Shown here piece by piece: positions 1 through 7,991 of a stretch of DNA of 32,561 nucleotides. The notes under the pieces are model-generated. The model saw only the letters and a list, made by a program, of their open reading frames with translations. It had not been told where the DNA came from and did no database searches. The DNA is from DAIDHZ01 sp035480255 (GTDB lineage: Bacteria; Chlamydiota; Chlamydiia; Chlamydiales; SM23-39). Each line of letters starts with the position of its first letter. Within the stretch, counting starts at the first letter, position 1. The stretch is from contig CAZVXF010000016.1 in the NCBI GenBank assembly GCA_964630875.1, positions 1 to 32,561 of the forward strand. The letters are read 5' to 3'. The position numbers and the translations under genes are program-made.

Positions 1-300
1 ATCCTGATTTTCAGAAAGCGATTGCAACAAGCGTAGAGCTTGCACAAGCAATCGTACGCAATGAGGCATTGAGAAGTGCTCTTTCCAGAGATGAAGGTTT
101 TGTGAAAGCGGTTGCAGCGAATCCTGATTTTCAGAAAGCGATTGCAACAAGCGTAGAGCTTGTACAAGCAATCGTACGCAATGAGGCATTGAGAGATGCT
201 CTTTCCAGAGACGAAGGTTTTGCGAAAGCGGTTGCAGCGAATCCTGATTTTCAGAAAGCGATTGCATCGAATGGGGAGTTCGCTCAAGCAATTGCTCAAG
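1..300 (+). repeat. 120-bp in-frame tandem repeat
   Basis: Bases 1-120 and 121-240 are tandem copies differing at five positions by my count (about 96% identity). A third, partial and diverged copy starts at 241. The unit is 40 codons, so the repeat keeps frame and encodes a 40-residue protein repeat. The first copy runs to the window edge, so more copies probably lie upstream. Confidence 0.93.
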
Positions 301-1772
301 ATGTGCCTTTTAGAAATGCTATTTCAATGATCGTCGCTAAGGATCAGAACTTTGCCACAGCGCTAGCGGCTTATCCAGATCTGATCAATGCTCTCTGTGA
401 TAATCAGGGGCTGAGAGATGCTATTGCGAATGATCCACGTCTCATTGTTGCTCTCGCGCGAAGAGAGGAACTAGCAAAAGCAATCTCTGTAAGGCCAGAA
501 CTTTTATTATCTCTAAAATTGATGACGCAGCACAGTGTTTTGGAAGAGACGCAACAATTGTCAGGACTAATTAAAAGTATTGAAACCTCTTTAAATGACC
601 GGATGTCTCAGTTAAACGAAATTCCAAGCAAAGTTCAGGGATTGCGTACAGAGATTCAAGAAATAAAACACATCATTGATCAAGCAACAATCTCAAATCT
701 TCCTAATACATTGACTCGTTTGCAAGATTCATTGGCTCTGATTGAAAATGAGAAGAATGCATCCGTAGCTGAAGTGAGATCAAGAATTGCACAATCTCAA
801 GAACTATTGAATAAAGTTGCTGAATTAGAACGACAAATGAAGCTTGGATCTATGCATGGAGAATTGTTAAAAGCAGAGATAGAAAAAGTTTTTGACAATT
901 TAAGTGACGAAATCATGATTGTTTTAGAACAAATTGTTTCGCTTGATAAACAAGTAAAAAATGCAAATAACGCGGCTGCAAAACTTAGGCTCGATCATGA
1001 ACAATTAAAGGTTCGTACTGAAACAGAACAGCGTCAGTTGAGATGGACTTTGGCCCATCCAGCAAATGGTTCTCCTAACACACCGAGTTCTGGCGCAGCA
1101 GCAGCAGCTTCCAATGATCAATTCTCAGAATTAGAAAATAATCCGCGATTCATTGAACTCATTCAGCGTTTGATACAAAATACATCGAATCGATCACCTT
1201 CAGTTCGTTCTATCTCTTCAGGAAATGGTCATACACAACAAAAAGGCTCGTCTTCTCAAAATTCAAGAGAAAACAACATCAGAGCATTTAGACAAGAGCA
1301 TGCAAATTGGTTCGGAATGCCGACGAACAATTTGATTCCTGTAACCCATCCTGACATGATTGCATTCTTAAACAGAAAGGGATGTGATCCAGCAAAATTT
1401 GGTATGAAAAAAAATGGAGAAACCATTTGGATTCTTGCGGATAAAGTGGATGCTCTTATTGAAGACTTTTTAAAAGCGGGTGAAGTCACTCGAGATGCGA
1501 AACGAGATGGGAATAGGAGTTGGTCGAAGAGTATTCATTTTGATCGTGGGGCTGTAGATTCTTTAGCTGATGCGCGTAGCTCTGATGCTCAGTCAGGAGA
1601 GTTTTCATCAACTCAGACTCCTTCAAAAATGCTCAATTTGAAAGGAACACCTTCGAGATCAGTAACACCTTCGAGATCAGTCTCACCTTCGAAATCAGTA
1701 ACTCCTCTGAAACAAGGAACACCTTCACAATTACGTCGACTCTCAATTACCTCTAGTTCAGGCAAAAAATGA
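1..1772 (+). CDS. Repeat and coiled-coil protein, 5' end outside window
   Basis: Unrecognised protein. The reading frame is open from base 3 to the TGA at 1770-1772, so the gene starts upstream of the window; the TTG at 69 is only an internal codon. The N-terminal part consists of 40-residue repeats of the type NPDFQKAIA...EALRDALSRDEGFAKAVAA, two nearly identical and then progressively diverged copies up to about base 520. A long coiled-coil-like, Glu/Gln/Lys-rich stretch follows (roughly bases 530-1050). Next come a Ser/Ala-rich linker and a compact segment (about bases 1260-1490) with FRQEHANWFGMP and KNGETIWILADKVDALIEDF. The tail carries six-residue TPSRSV repeats and ends SSSGKK. No membrane segment is visible. 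The architecture would suit a chlamydial effector or a structural protein; that is inference only. Confidence 0.8.
   Translation, partial: PDFQKAIATSVELAQAIVRNEALRSALSRDEGFVKAVAANPDFQKAIATSVELVQAIVRNEALRDALSRDEGFAKAVAANPDFQKAIASNGEFAQAIAQDVPFRNAISMIVAKDQNFATALAAYPDLINALCDNQGLRDAIANDPRLIVALARREELAKAISVRPELLLSLKLMTQHSVLEETQQLSGLIKSIETSLNDRMSQLNEIPSKVQGLRTEIQEIKHIIDQATISNLPNTLTRLQDSLALIENEKNASVAEVRSRIAQSQELLNKVAELERQMKLGSMHGELLKAEIEKVFDNLSDEIMIVLEQIVSLDKQVKNANNAAAKLRLDHEQLKVRTETEQRQLRWTLAHPANGSPNTPSSGAAAAASNDQFSELENNPRFIELIQRLIQNTSNRSPSVRSISSGNGHTQQKGSSSQNSRENNIRAFRQEHANWFGMPTNNLIPVTHPDMIAFLNRKGCDPAKFGMKKNGETIWILADKVDALIEDFLKAGEVTRDAKRDGNRSWSKSIHFDRGAVDSLADARSSDAQSGEFSSTQTPSKMLNLKGTPSRSVTPSRSVSPSKSVTPLKQGTPSQLRRLSITSSSGKK
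1647..1700 (+). repeat. 18-bp tandem repeat encoding TPSRSV tail
   Basis: There are three consecutive 18-bp units (1647-1664, 1665-1682, 1683-1700) starting ACACCTTCGAGATCAGT, with one or two changes in the third. They encode TPSRSV, TPSRSV, SPSKSV near the C-terminus of the repeat protein. The result is a basic Ser/Thr-Pro tail, a pattern often found in phosphorylated or nucleic-acid-binding tails. Confidence 0.85.
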
Positions 1773-1817
1773 TAAGGTTGTGAAAAAAATGGATTATTCG
1801 ATTAAATTTGACAACTT

Positions 1818-2831
1818 ATGAAATGGTCGTTTTTTGTTATTTTAGCTGTGATTGTCGTTCTCGCGGTTTGGAAAATGAATGGACGAACAGAAGCTCAGCC
1901 TCCGATTGTTTCAGCACCGGCTATCGAAGAAATTGTCATTCATGAACAAACTTTAGTCGCACAAAACAATTCTTTTGAATCGGGTTATTCAAATCAAGCT
2001 TTTGCAAAGCCAGATTTCAGTCAGCCAAATTCTATCATTCCCCGTTCATCGAAAAGTCCGATTTTGGCGGCAACTTTTGGGATCGTGCCAGGTCTTGGAC
2101 ATGTCTATTTAAACGATTTGAAAACAGCATCAGCTTTAGCTGGCAGTGCGGGAGCAAGTCTTGGGCTTTATTTTGGAACAAATGAGCAAGTTCACTCAAG
2201 TGGCGTCATTGGTTTAGAGACAACCGGGTTTTATAGCATCTATTCAGCTTATCGAGATGCCAGACTACAAAACGGACAGCTTGCCTACTCTTATTGTATG
2301 CCTACAGAAAGTTTATCCGATTTAGTCTATGCTCCCTTTCAATGGAGTGTGATTAAAAAACCAGAAGTTTGGGGAGGCATAGTTGCAACGCTTGGACTTG
2401 CTGTTAGTGCGCTTTATTTATCAGGGAGAGCTGAGCCAGCGTCGATAGAAAAATTTGGTACACCTTATCTTGCACTTCCGATAGGAATTGGGGAGGAAGC
2501 TTTTTTTCGAGGATTTCTTCAATCCGCACTTGCAGAACATTGTACTCCATGGGGTGCGATTACAATTTCATCTGTGGCTTTTGGGGTAGCCCATATTCGC
2601 AATGCCTTTGATCTACCAGCGGAAGATAGAAGGGGGTATTATACCTTTGGGATTCCTCTCTTGACAGGGCTTGGCTTTTACTACGGCTGGTTAACGCATA
2701 AAAATCATTCTCTAAAAGAAAGTGTTGCTGCACATACCTGGTATAATTTTATTGTCATTATGACAAGTGCGCTGATTGCCCAGAGAGCAAACGTCGGAAA
2801 AACGGGCTTTGCTGTATCGCTCCCTTTTTAA
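1818..2831 (+). CDS. CPBP-family intramembrane metalloprotease-like protein
   Basis: 337 aa, starting at ATG 1818. Residues 1-20 form a hydrophobic N-terminal signal or anchor. A stretch around 80-120 (PGLGHVYLND) resembles small membrane domains with a PGLGQxY motif. The C-terminal half has several hydrophobic segments and the CPBP/Abi signature: EEAFFR at 226-231, AFGVAH with His259, and HTWYN with His306 and Asn310. In this family (CAAX protease/bacteriocin-processing) these Glu and His residues are the proposed catalytic and metal-binding positions of an intramembrane protease. All three motifs are present, so the enzyme could be active; the substrate is unknown. It lies 45 bp after the repeat protein on the same strand and may be co-transcribed with it. 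Confidence 0.82.
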   Translation: MKWSFFVILAVIVVLAVWKMNGRTEAQPPIVSAPAIEEIVIHEQTLVAQNNSFESGYSNQAFAKPDFSQPNSIIPRSSKSPILAATFGIVPGLGHVYLNDLKTASALAGSAGASLGLYFGTNEQVHSSGVIGLETTGFYSIYSAYRDARLQNGQLAYSYCMPTESLSDLVYAPFQWSVIKKPEVWGGIVATLGLAVSALYLSGRAEPASIEKFGTPYLALPIGIGEEAFFRGFLQSALAEHCTPWGAITISSVAFGVAHIRNAFDLPAEDRRGYYTFGIPLLTGLGFYYGWLTHKNHSLKESVAAHTWYNFIVIMTSALIAQRANVGKTGFAVSLPF

Positions 2832-2888
2832 CTTAACTCTTTTATACTAAAAAACTTACAATCTTGAGCAGGCAGCAAACTTTTGGAT

Positions 2889-2917
2889 TTGCTAAGGCGC
2901 GACTTTTTTGCTATACT
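2889..2917 (+). promoter_or_regulatory. Candidate sigma70-type promoter for the fabF operon
   Basis: TTGCTA (2889-2894), a 17-bp spacer, then TATACT (2912-2917, five of six consensus bases). It lies in the 275-bp gap between the protease gene and fabF and would give a leader of about 185 nt. The rest of the gap has a weak dyad AGCAAA/TTTGCT (2874-2893) and no credible gene. Confidence 0.5.
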
Positions 2918-3106
2918 GGCAGTGGTTAAATACCGGGAGTGATTCAAACATCGGGATGACAAAGAGGCTGCTCAAATTTTTTGTTTGCTACAAGCGATCA
3001 TTGCTGAATGGCAAGGCGCGAGTGAAAACGGAAAATGTGTTGCAGAGCCGACAAAGTCAGAACCGATTTTTTGAATTGCGAGCGGTTAAAAGAGGAAGTT
3101 GACGCA

Positions 3107-4363
3107 ATGGCAAAAAAAAGAATTGTTGTTACAGGACTTGGGGTTGTTTCTTGCTTTGGAAGTGATGTAGATGAATTCTACAATCAGCTTCTGGCAGGTA
3201 AAAGCGGGATTGTACCAATCGAAGAGTTTCCGTGTCACGATTATCCAACTCGATTTGCCGGCGTAATTCGCAATTTCGATACAGGCGACTATATGGATAA
3301 AAAGCAAGCGCGTCGTGTCGATCCATTTATCCGTTACGCAATCGTTGCTGGAAAAAAAGCAATCGAAAGTGCAGGGATTACTGCGGATTCCAAAATTGAT
3401 AAAACACGTGCCGGGATTGTCATTGGTTCTGGAATGGGCGGCATGAGCATTTTCTATGATGGCGTTGAGACTATTTTGACCAAAGGCTATAAGCGTTTAA
3501 CACCATTTTTCGTTCCGTATATTATTACCAATATGGCTGGAGCCCTCCTTGCGATGGATGTAGGCTTTATGGGGCCTAATTATTCTATTTCCACTGCTTG
3601 TGCAACTTCGAATAACTCTATTCACTCAGCTGCGCAACAGATTTGGGAAGGAAAAGCAGATCTAATGGTTTGCGGTGGATCGGAAGCCGCAATCAATCCA
3701 ATTGGTCTTGCTGGCTTTGTGGCAATCAAAGCGTTGTCTACGCGAAATGATGATCCGACGAAAGCCTCACGTCCTTGGGATCGCGATCGTGATGGGTTTG
3801 TCATGGGTGAGGGGGCTGGAGTTTTAGTGTTAGAATCTCTTGAACATGCGCTAGCTCGTGGAGCTCCAATTTATGCAGAATATTTAGGAAGTGCTGTGAA
3901 CTGTGATGCGTATCACATCACCGATCCGAGACCCGATGGACAAGGGGTTTCTCTTTGTATTGAAGAAGCGTTAGCTTGCGCTGGCGTGAATAAAAACGAT
4001 GTGGATTATGTAAATGCTCATGCAACATCGACCCTCGTTGGCGATTTGGCTGAGCTGGAAGCGATGAAACAAGTGTTTGGCGATCATGTAAAGAATATCA
4101 AAGTGAATTCGACAAAATCGATGATTGGACACACTCTGGGCGCAGCAGGTGGTTTAGAAGCGATTGCTACGATCAAAGCAATACAGACAGGAAAAGTTCA
4201 TCCAACAATCAACTTAGATAATCCAATTCCTGAATCTTCTGATTTCGACTTGATTCCCAATGTGGCAAAACCGCATCAGATCAAGGTTGCTCTCTCAAAT
4301 TCTTTTGGATTTGGTGGGCATAATTCAACTCTCGTTTTTGCACCTTATAAACCTGAACTTTGA
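3107..4363 (+). CDS. fabF: 3-oxoacyl-ACP synthase II (KAS II)
   Basis: 418 aa. FabF condenses malonyl-ACP with acyl-ACP in the elongation cycle of type II fatty acid synthesis. The start is ATG 3107, giving the standard N-terminus MAKKRIVVTGLGVVS; it is preceded by AGAGGAAG at 3091-3098 with 8-nt spacing. The frame stays open to a TTG/ATG further upstream (about 3035), but that extension has no homology-like character. The Cys-His-His catalytic set is intact: Cys165 in STACATSNN, His305 in NAHATST, Lys337 and His342 in NSTKSMIGHTLGAAGG. The Gly-rich SNSFGFGGHN motif near the C-terminus is typical. It is the first gene of a five-gene + strand run, and its stop overlaps the next start by one base. 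It sits about 9 kb from the other fab genes. Confidence 0.97.
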   Translation: MAKKRIVVTGLGVVSCFGSDVDEFYNQLLAGKSGIVPIEEFPCHDYPTRFAGVIRNFDTGDYMDKKQARRVDPFIRYAIVAGKKAIESAGITADSKIDKTRAGIVIGSGMGGMSIFYDGVETILTKGYKRLTPFFVPYIITNMAGALLAMDVGFMGPNYSISTACATSNNSIHSAAQQIWEGKADLMVCGGSEAAINPIGLAGFVAIKALSTRNDDPTKASRPWDRDRDGFVMGEGAGVLVLESLEHALARGAPIYAEYLGSAVNCDAYHITDPRPDGQGVSLCIEEALACAGVNKNDVDYVNAHATSTLVGDLAELEAMKQVFGDHVKNIKVNSTKSMIGHTLGAAGGLEAIATIKAIQTGKVHPTINLDNPIPESSDFDLIPNVAKPHQIKVALSNSFGFGGHNSTLVFAPYKPEL

Positions 4364-4782
4364 TGAAATACGAAGAATCATTTGGTGTTATTCCTTTGCG
4401 AAAAAAACATGATGAATGGGAAGTCTTTATCATTCAGCATAGTAAGGGACACTATTGGGGTTTTCCGAAAGGGCATTCTGAAGATGATGAAACGCCGATT
4501 GAGGCTGCCTATCGCGAACTAAAAGAAGAGACAAATCTCGATCCGATTGGCGCTTTGCGCACAGATCCTTTTGTGGAACAATATCAGTTCACCTTAAGAG
4601 GGGAGCGCATTTCAAAAAGAGTTTCGTACTTTTTAACAGAAGTGACAGGCGATGTGATTTTGCAGAATGCGGAGATTTCGAATGGAATTTGGCTCCCTAT
4701 CGAAGAGGCGATTGAAAAAGTCACGCACTCGGAAGGAAAATCGATTCTTTCTCAAGTTGTCAATATTCTTAATAAACTTTAA
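4363..4782 (+). CDS. Nudix hydrolase, Ap4A-hydrolase-like
   Basis: 139 aa. The Nudix box starts at Gly37 and reads G-x5-E43-x7-R51-E52-L-x-E55-E56-x-N-L. The usual Gly of the last part (REUXEEXGU) is Asn58, while the metal-binding glutamates are all present. The short length, the N-terminal SFGVIPLR and HYWGFPKGHSE resemble asymmetric diadenosine tetraphosphate hydrolases (NUDT2/MutT-like). These cleave Np4N nucleotides or other nucleoside diphosphate derivatives; the substrate cannot be fixed from sequence. ATG 4363 overlaps the fabF stop by one base (TGATG), suggesting translational coupling. A TTG three bases upstream is a less likely start. Confidence 0.88.
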   Translation: MKYEESFGVIPLRKKHDEWEVFIIQHSKGHYWGFPKGHSEDDETPIEAAYRELKEETNLDPIGALRTDPFVEQYQFTLRGERISKRVSYFLTEVTGDVILQNAEISNGIWLPIEEAIEKVTHSEGKSILSQVVNILNKL

Positions 4783-4813
4783 TATTGGACCTTAATTTGA
4801 GGTCTATCAACTG

Positions 4814-5566
4814 ATGTTTTTTCGAAAAAAGACAGAGATCCATGTTCCGGCCTATTCTGGGAAAATTGAAGTCTTTTCGCGCCATTGTGTTTTCTCTTCT
4901 ATTAGTCATAAGAAAAAAAGAATAACAGGGTTTTCTAAAGAGCGCTGTTATCAAAATCTCATGAAAACAATTGATTTGAAAGACGCAAATATCACTCATT
5001 TCGTGGATACGGCAGGTGGAGATGCCCCTTTTCTCCTACCCGAAAAAACGATCAAAATGAGCGAAGGAACCGAAGCGGGTTCATTTCTACGCATGTTAGA
5101 ATATGTAACATCTCTTTCTCTTCATCCAGAAACGATTGTTTATTTTGTTGAAGATGACTATATCCATCGGCCTGGCTGGGTGGGTGTGATGAAAGAGGCT
5201 TTTCAAATCCCAAATATTGACTATGTCACTCTTTATGATCATCATGATAAATACTTCTTTCCAATCTATGCAAAATTAACTTCACGTCTTTTTGCAACGC
5301 AAAGCTGTCATTGGAGAACAACCCCATCTACGACACAAACATTTGCCATGCGTTTTAAAACTCTTCTTCGCGATCAATCCATCCATTGTAAATATTCAAA
5401 GAATCGCAAAATTAGTGCTGATCACGAAAAGTTCTTACACCTTGGCAAAAAAGGCTCTATACTTATTTCTTCGATTCCAGGTTGGTCAACTCATGCAGAA
5501 CCAGAATTTTCATCACCTACAATCGAATGGGAACAGCTCATTATTCAACAATCAGGAGTCACATGA
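4814..5566 (+). CDS. Putative glycosyltransferase (GT-A-like)
   Basis: 250 aa; not firmly recognised. Residues about 110-120 read YFVEDDYIHRPGW, an acidic motif after a hydrophobic strand. That pattern is what a DxD-type, metal-dependent GT-A glycosyltransferase shows at its nucleotide-sugar site. Downstream, CHWRTTPSTTQTFAMR and a C-terminal GWSTHAE could be acceptor-side and histidine elements. There is no signal peptide or membrane segment, so a cytosolic protein is expected. ATG 4814 has GAGG at 4799-4802 upstream (long spacing). The end overlaps bioY by four bases (ATGA). The glycosyltransferase call is inference from motif appearance; the substrate is unknown. Confidence 0.55.
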   Translation: MFFRKKTEIHVPAYSGKIEVFSRHCVFSSISHKKKRITGFSKERCYQNLMKTIDLKDANITHFVDTAGGDAPFLLPEKTIKMSEGTEAGSFLRMLEYVTSLSLHPETIVYFVEDDYIHRPGWVGVMKEAFQIPNIDYVTLYDHHDKYFFPIYAKLTSRLFATQSCHWRTTPSTTQTFAMRFKTLLRDQSIHCKYSKNRKISADHEKFLHLGKKGSILISSIPGWSTHAEPEFSSPTIEWEQLIIQQSGVT

Positions 5567-6042
5567 CAATTATAGCACTCAGAAAAGAAAATACCTTTGC
5601 TAAGGATTTACTGAGCATTTTAGTAGCTGGTGCCTTTATCACGCTTATTGGTCAACTTTCAATTCCATTGCCATTCACCCCAGTACCCATTGCATTTCGT
5701 TTGCAGACAATACTTTTTCTTGGCTTACTCCTAGGTTCAAGAAGAGCCCTTTTAGCTGTAGGAATCTTTATCGCATTGAGTGCTCCTCTTCTGCTGGGTC
5801 CAACAGCGGGTTACATCGTCGGGTATATTCTGGCTGCAGCCTTTATAAGACAAGAAAGACCTGTCTATTCTTTCGTCATTGGAACCTTAGTTGTTTACCT
5901 CTGTGGTTTTGCATACCTTTCAACGATTTTGGGCGTTCAGAAAGCTTTTCTTCTTGGAATTGCTCCTTTTATTCTTGGCGACATCATCAAATCAATCATT
6001 GCCTTAAAGTTATTAAAATATGTGCAACTCCGCCGTAATTGA
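5563..6042 (+). CDS. bioY: Biotin transporter, BioY substrate-binding component
   Basis: 159 aa, almost entirely hydrophobic with about six membrane segments. It is the S component of an ECF-type biotin importer and can work alone in some bacteria. Family signatures are PFTPVPI followed by LQT and LGLLLGSRRA near the N-terminus, LGPTAGYIVGYILAA in the middle, and PFILGDIIKSIIALKL near the end. ATG 5563 is chosen because AGGAG at 5554-5558 precedes it and it overlaps the previous stop (ATGA); the same frame is open further upstream. No bioM/bioN ATPase or T-component is nearby. Biotin import would support acetyl-CoA carboxylase, fitting the fatty-acid genes around it. Confidence 0.92.
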   Translation: MTIIALRKENTFAKDLLSILVAGAFITLIGQLSIPLPFTPVPIAFRLQTILFLGLLLGSRRALLAVGIFIALSAPLLLGPTAGYIVGYILAAAFIRQERPVYSFVIGTLVVYLCGFAYLSTILGVQKAFLLGIAPFILGDIIKSIIALKLLKYVQLRRN

Positions 6043-6493
6043 AACTCCAATTGGTAAGATTTATGCTGTTTCTGACGAAAAAGCCCTTCATTATTTGGGC
6101 TTTGAGAAACAGGATGACCCATTCGGTAAAACAATTCCTCTCGAGCAAATACGCAATGAATTAGATGCCTATTTTCGAGGGGAACTGCAAGAATTCAAGA
6201 CACCTATTTTTTTAAATGGTTCAGCTTTCCAAAACAAAGTTTGGAAGGCTTTATTGCAGATTCCCTTTGGAAAAACTACATCTTATAAAGACGTTGCCAA
6301 AACGATTGGCAATGGAAAAGCAAGTAGGGCAGTGGGGAATGCCAATGGAGCAAATCCCTTCATCTTCATTGTTCCATGCCATCGCGTGATTGCATTTGAT
6401 GGAACACTGGGTGGTTATAGTGCTGGATTAGAAAAGAAGTTATGGCTTTTAAGACATGAATGTTGCGCAATAAGCCCGAATGTTGCGCAATAA
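6020..6493 (+). CDS. ogt: Methylated-DNA--protein-cysteine methyltransferase
   Basis: 157 aa. It repairs O6-alkylguanine by moving the alkyl group to its own cysteine. The active-site motif IVPCHRVI holds Cys120, preceded by the conserved SYKDVAKTIGNGKASRAVGNANGANPF block (helix-turn-helix and Asn hinge) and followed by GGYSAGLEKKLWLLRHE. The start at 6020 lies inside the end of bioY, a 23-bp overlap. The last residues (about CCAISPNVAQ) are encoded by a 20-bp tandem repeat that also supplies the stop codon, so the native C-terminus was probably altered by repeat expansion without harming the domain. Confidence 0.95.
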   Translation: MCNSAVIETPIGKIYAVSDEKALHYLGFEKQDDPFGKTIPLEQIRNELDAYFRGELQEFKTPIFLNGSAFQNKVWKALLQIPFGKTTSYKDVAKTIGNGKASRAVGNANGANPFIFIVPCHRVIAFDGTLGGYSAGLEKKLWLLRHECCAISPNVAQ

Positions 6494-6513
6494 GCTCGAA
6501 TGTTGCGCAATAA
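6461..6513 (+). repeat. 20-bp tandem repeat with TTGCGCAA palindrome
   Basis: Three copies, 6461-6480, 6481-6500 and partial 6501-6513, of TGTTGCGCAATAAGCYCGAA. Each has an 8-bp palindrome TTGCGCAA followed by TAA. The repeat straddles the ogt stop codon (6491-6493) and ends just before the convergent rarA stop (6521). Because 20 is not a multiple of three, only the second copy's TAA is in the ogt frame. Confidence 0.92.
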
Positions 6514-6520
6514 AAAGGAC

Positions 6521-7762
6521 TTACATTTCTCGAAGTTTATTGAAATATTCGATTCGTTTATTGAGTTCGCGCTCGAATCCTCGATCGGGAGGAGTATAGT
6601 ATTCGCGACGCTCCATTCCGTCAGGAAAGTAGTTTTGGCCTGAAAAGGCGTTGGGTGTATCGTGATCGTAGATGTAGCCTTTTCCTCTTCCTTGCTCTTT
6701 CATAAAGCGGGTGGGGGCGTTAAGAATGATTTTAGGAGGGGAAAGATGGCCTGTCGATTTGGCATGCTCTATGGCTTCATTGAAAGCTGTGTAAATAGCG
6801 TTGCTTTTGGGGGCTAAAGCGAGATAGATGATGGCTTCGGCGAGCGCGAGATCGCCTTCAGAATCGCCAAGATGTTCATACGCTTGCCATGCATGAAGAG
6901 CGATTTGGAGTGCATTTGGATCAGCAAGACCGATATCTTCACAGGCTATGCGAATCATGCGACGGGCGAGAAATTGTCGATCCTCTCCGCCATTGAGCAT
7001 ACGGCAGAGCCAATAAAGTGATGCGTTGGGATCTGAGCCGCGCACCGATTTATGAAGAGCGGAGATCAGATTGTAGTGTCCTTCATCCTTTTTGTCATAG
7101 AGAGGACCTCGTTGTTGCACCCATTCGGTGAGTTGGTCTGGATTTAAAAGAGGTGTTGCGGGTGCAAGCGAAAGGGATTCAAGCATGTTAAAGAGATGAC
7201 GAGCGTCGCCAGAACTCCAGGCGGCCAGTGTCTTTTTTGATTCTTCTGTGAGAGGAAGTGGCTTGTAACGGTTGATTAGGAAAAGAAGATGATCTTCGCT
7301 AAGGGGGTTGAGAATCAGAGTGCGCAGACGTGATAGGAGCGCATTGTTGAGGGAAAAGGAAGGGTTTTCGGTTGTCGCGCCAACGAGAGTGATTTTCCCG
7401 CTTTCGACAAGAGGTAGAAATGCGTCTTGTTGGCCTTTATTGAATCGATGAATCTCATCGACGAAGAGGATAAGAGGCTTATTGAAGAGGGGAAGCGCAT
7501 CGTTTTCTGCGATGATTTTTTTCAGATCTGCGATGCCTTGATGGACAGCGCTAAATGGAATGAAGGTGGCATTAAAGCTTTGTGCATAAATGCGAGCAAG
7601 GGTTGTTTTGCCACAGCCAGGAGGTCCACAAAAGAGTAAGGAAAGAGGTTTGCCTCCTTGAATAATCCGGCGCAAATAGCCGATGAGATGGGTTTGGCCT
7701 ACAACGTCATCTAAATGAATAGGCCTTTGCTGTTCTGCAAGAGGTTTATAGATTGAGTTCAT
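6521..7762 (-). CDS. rarA: Replication-associated recombination protein A (MgsA/WRNIP1 family AAA+ ATPase)
   Basis: 413 aa. This AAA+ ATPase of the clamp-loader clade acts at stalled replication forks and on single-stranded DNA gaps. Walker A is GPPGCGKTT (46-54) and Walker B is LILFVDEIHRFN (about 97-108). Sensor 1 GATTENPSF and an arginine finger in LLSRLRT follow. The C-terminal half contains SALHKSVRGSDPNASLYWLCRML and the RARA signatures RRMIRIACEDIGLADP and YIYDHDTPNAFSGQNYFPDGM. Length and motif order are standard. The start (CAT at 7760-7762) lies inside the upstream winged-helix gene, a 17-bp overlap. It is the last gene of the - strand operon, and the 20-bp repeat lies just past its end. 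Confidence 0.96.
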   Translation of the reverse strand: MNSIYKPLAEQQRPIHLDDVVGQTHLIGYLRRIIQGGKPLSLLFCGPPGCGKTTLARIYAQSFNATFIPFSAVHQGIADLKKIIAENDALPLFNKPLILFVDEIHRFNKGQQDAFLPLVESGKITLVGATTENPSFSLNNALLSRLRTLILNPLSEDHLLFLINRYKPLPLTEESKKTLAAWSSGDARHLFNMLESLSLAPATPLLNPDQLTEWVQQRGPLYDKKDEGHYNLISALHKSVRGSDPNASLYWLCRMLNGGEDRQFLARRMIRIACEDIGLADPNALQIALHAWQAYEHLGDSEGDLALAEAIIYLALAPKSNAIYTAFNEAIEHAKSTGHLSPPKIILNAPTRFMKEQGRGKGYIYDHDTPNAFSGQNYFPDGMERREYYTPPDRGFERELNKRIEYFNKLREM

Positions 7763-7991
7763 TTTCTACGAAGGCAAATCCTTGTTGCGTAAGACGGACG
7801 CCGGTATCTCCCACTTTTTTAATAAAATTGGCTTGCCCAAGCATTTTCACAACATTTTTGATTGCCGTTTCTTTTTGATGGATTTCAGTTGTTACTTTTT
7901 TAATACTCACTTCTTGGAAAGGATCTCCTTTCTCCATTGAAAGCTCGTAAAGCTTGATTAGGAAGCGTTCATCGATCGTTTTTCCGTTCAT
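7746..7991 (-). CDS. Small winged-helix-like protein
   Basis: 81 aa; function not recognised. The predicted pattern is helix-helix-helix followed by a short two-strand hairpin (FIKKVGDTGVRLTQQGFAFVENEL). That resembles a winged helix as found in small DNA-binding or adaptor domains. It is tightly coupled: its ATG overlaps the cysS stop by four bases (7988-7991) and its end overlaps the rarA start by 17 bp. Conserved placement directly before rarA would hint at a role in replication or repair; that is inference. Confidence 0.7.
   Translation of the reverse strand: MNGKTIDERFLIKLYELSMEKGDPFQEVSIKKVTTEIHQKETAIKNVVKMLGQANFIKKVGDTGVRLTQQGFAFVENELNL

Noticed and set aside
3035..3106. 24-residue upstream extension of FabF
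   Set aside because: It has no family resemblance, and a good ribosome-binding site stands before ATG 3107.
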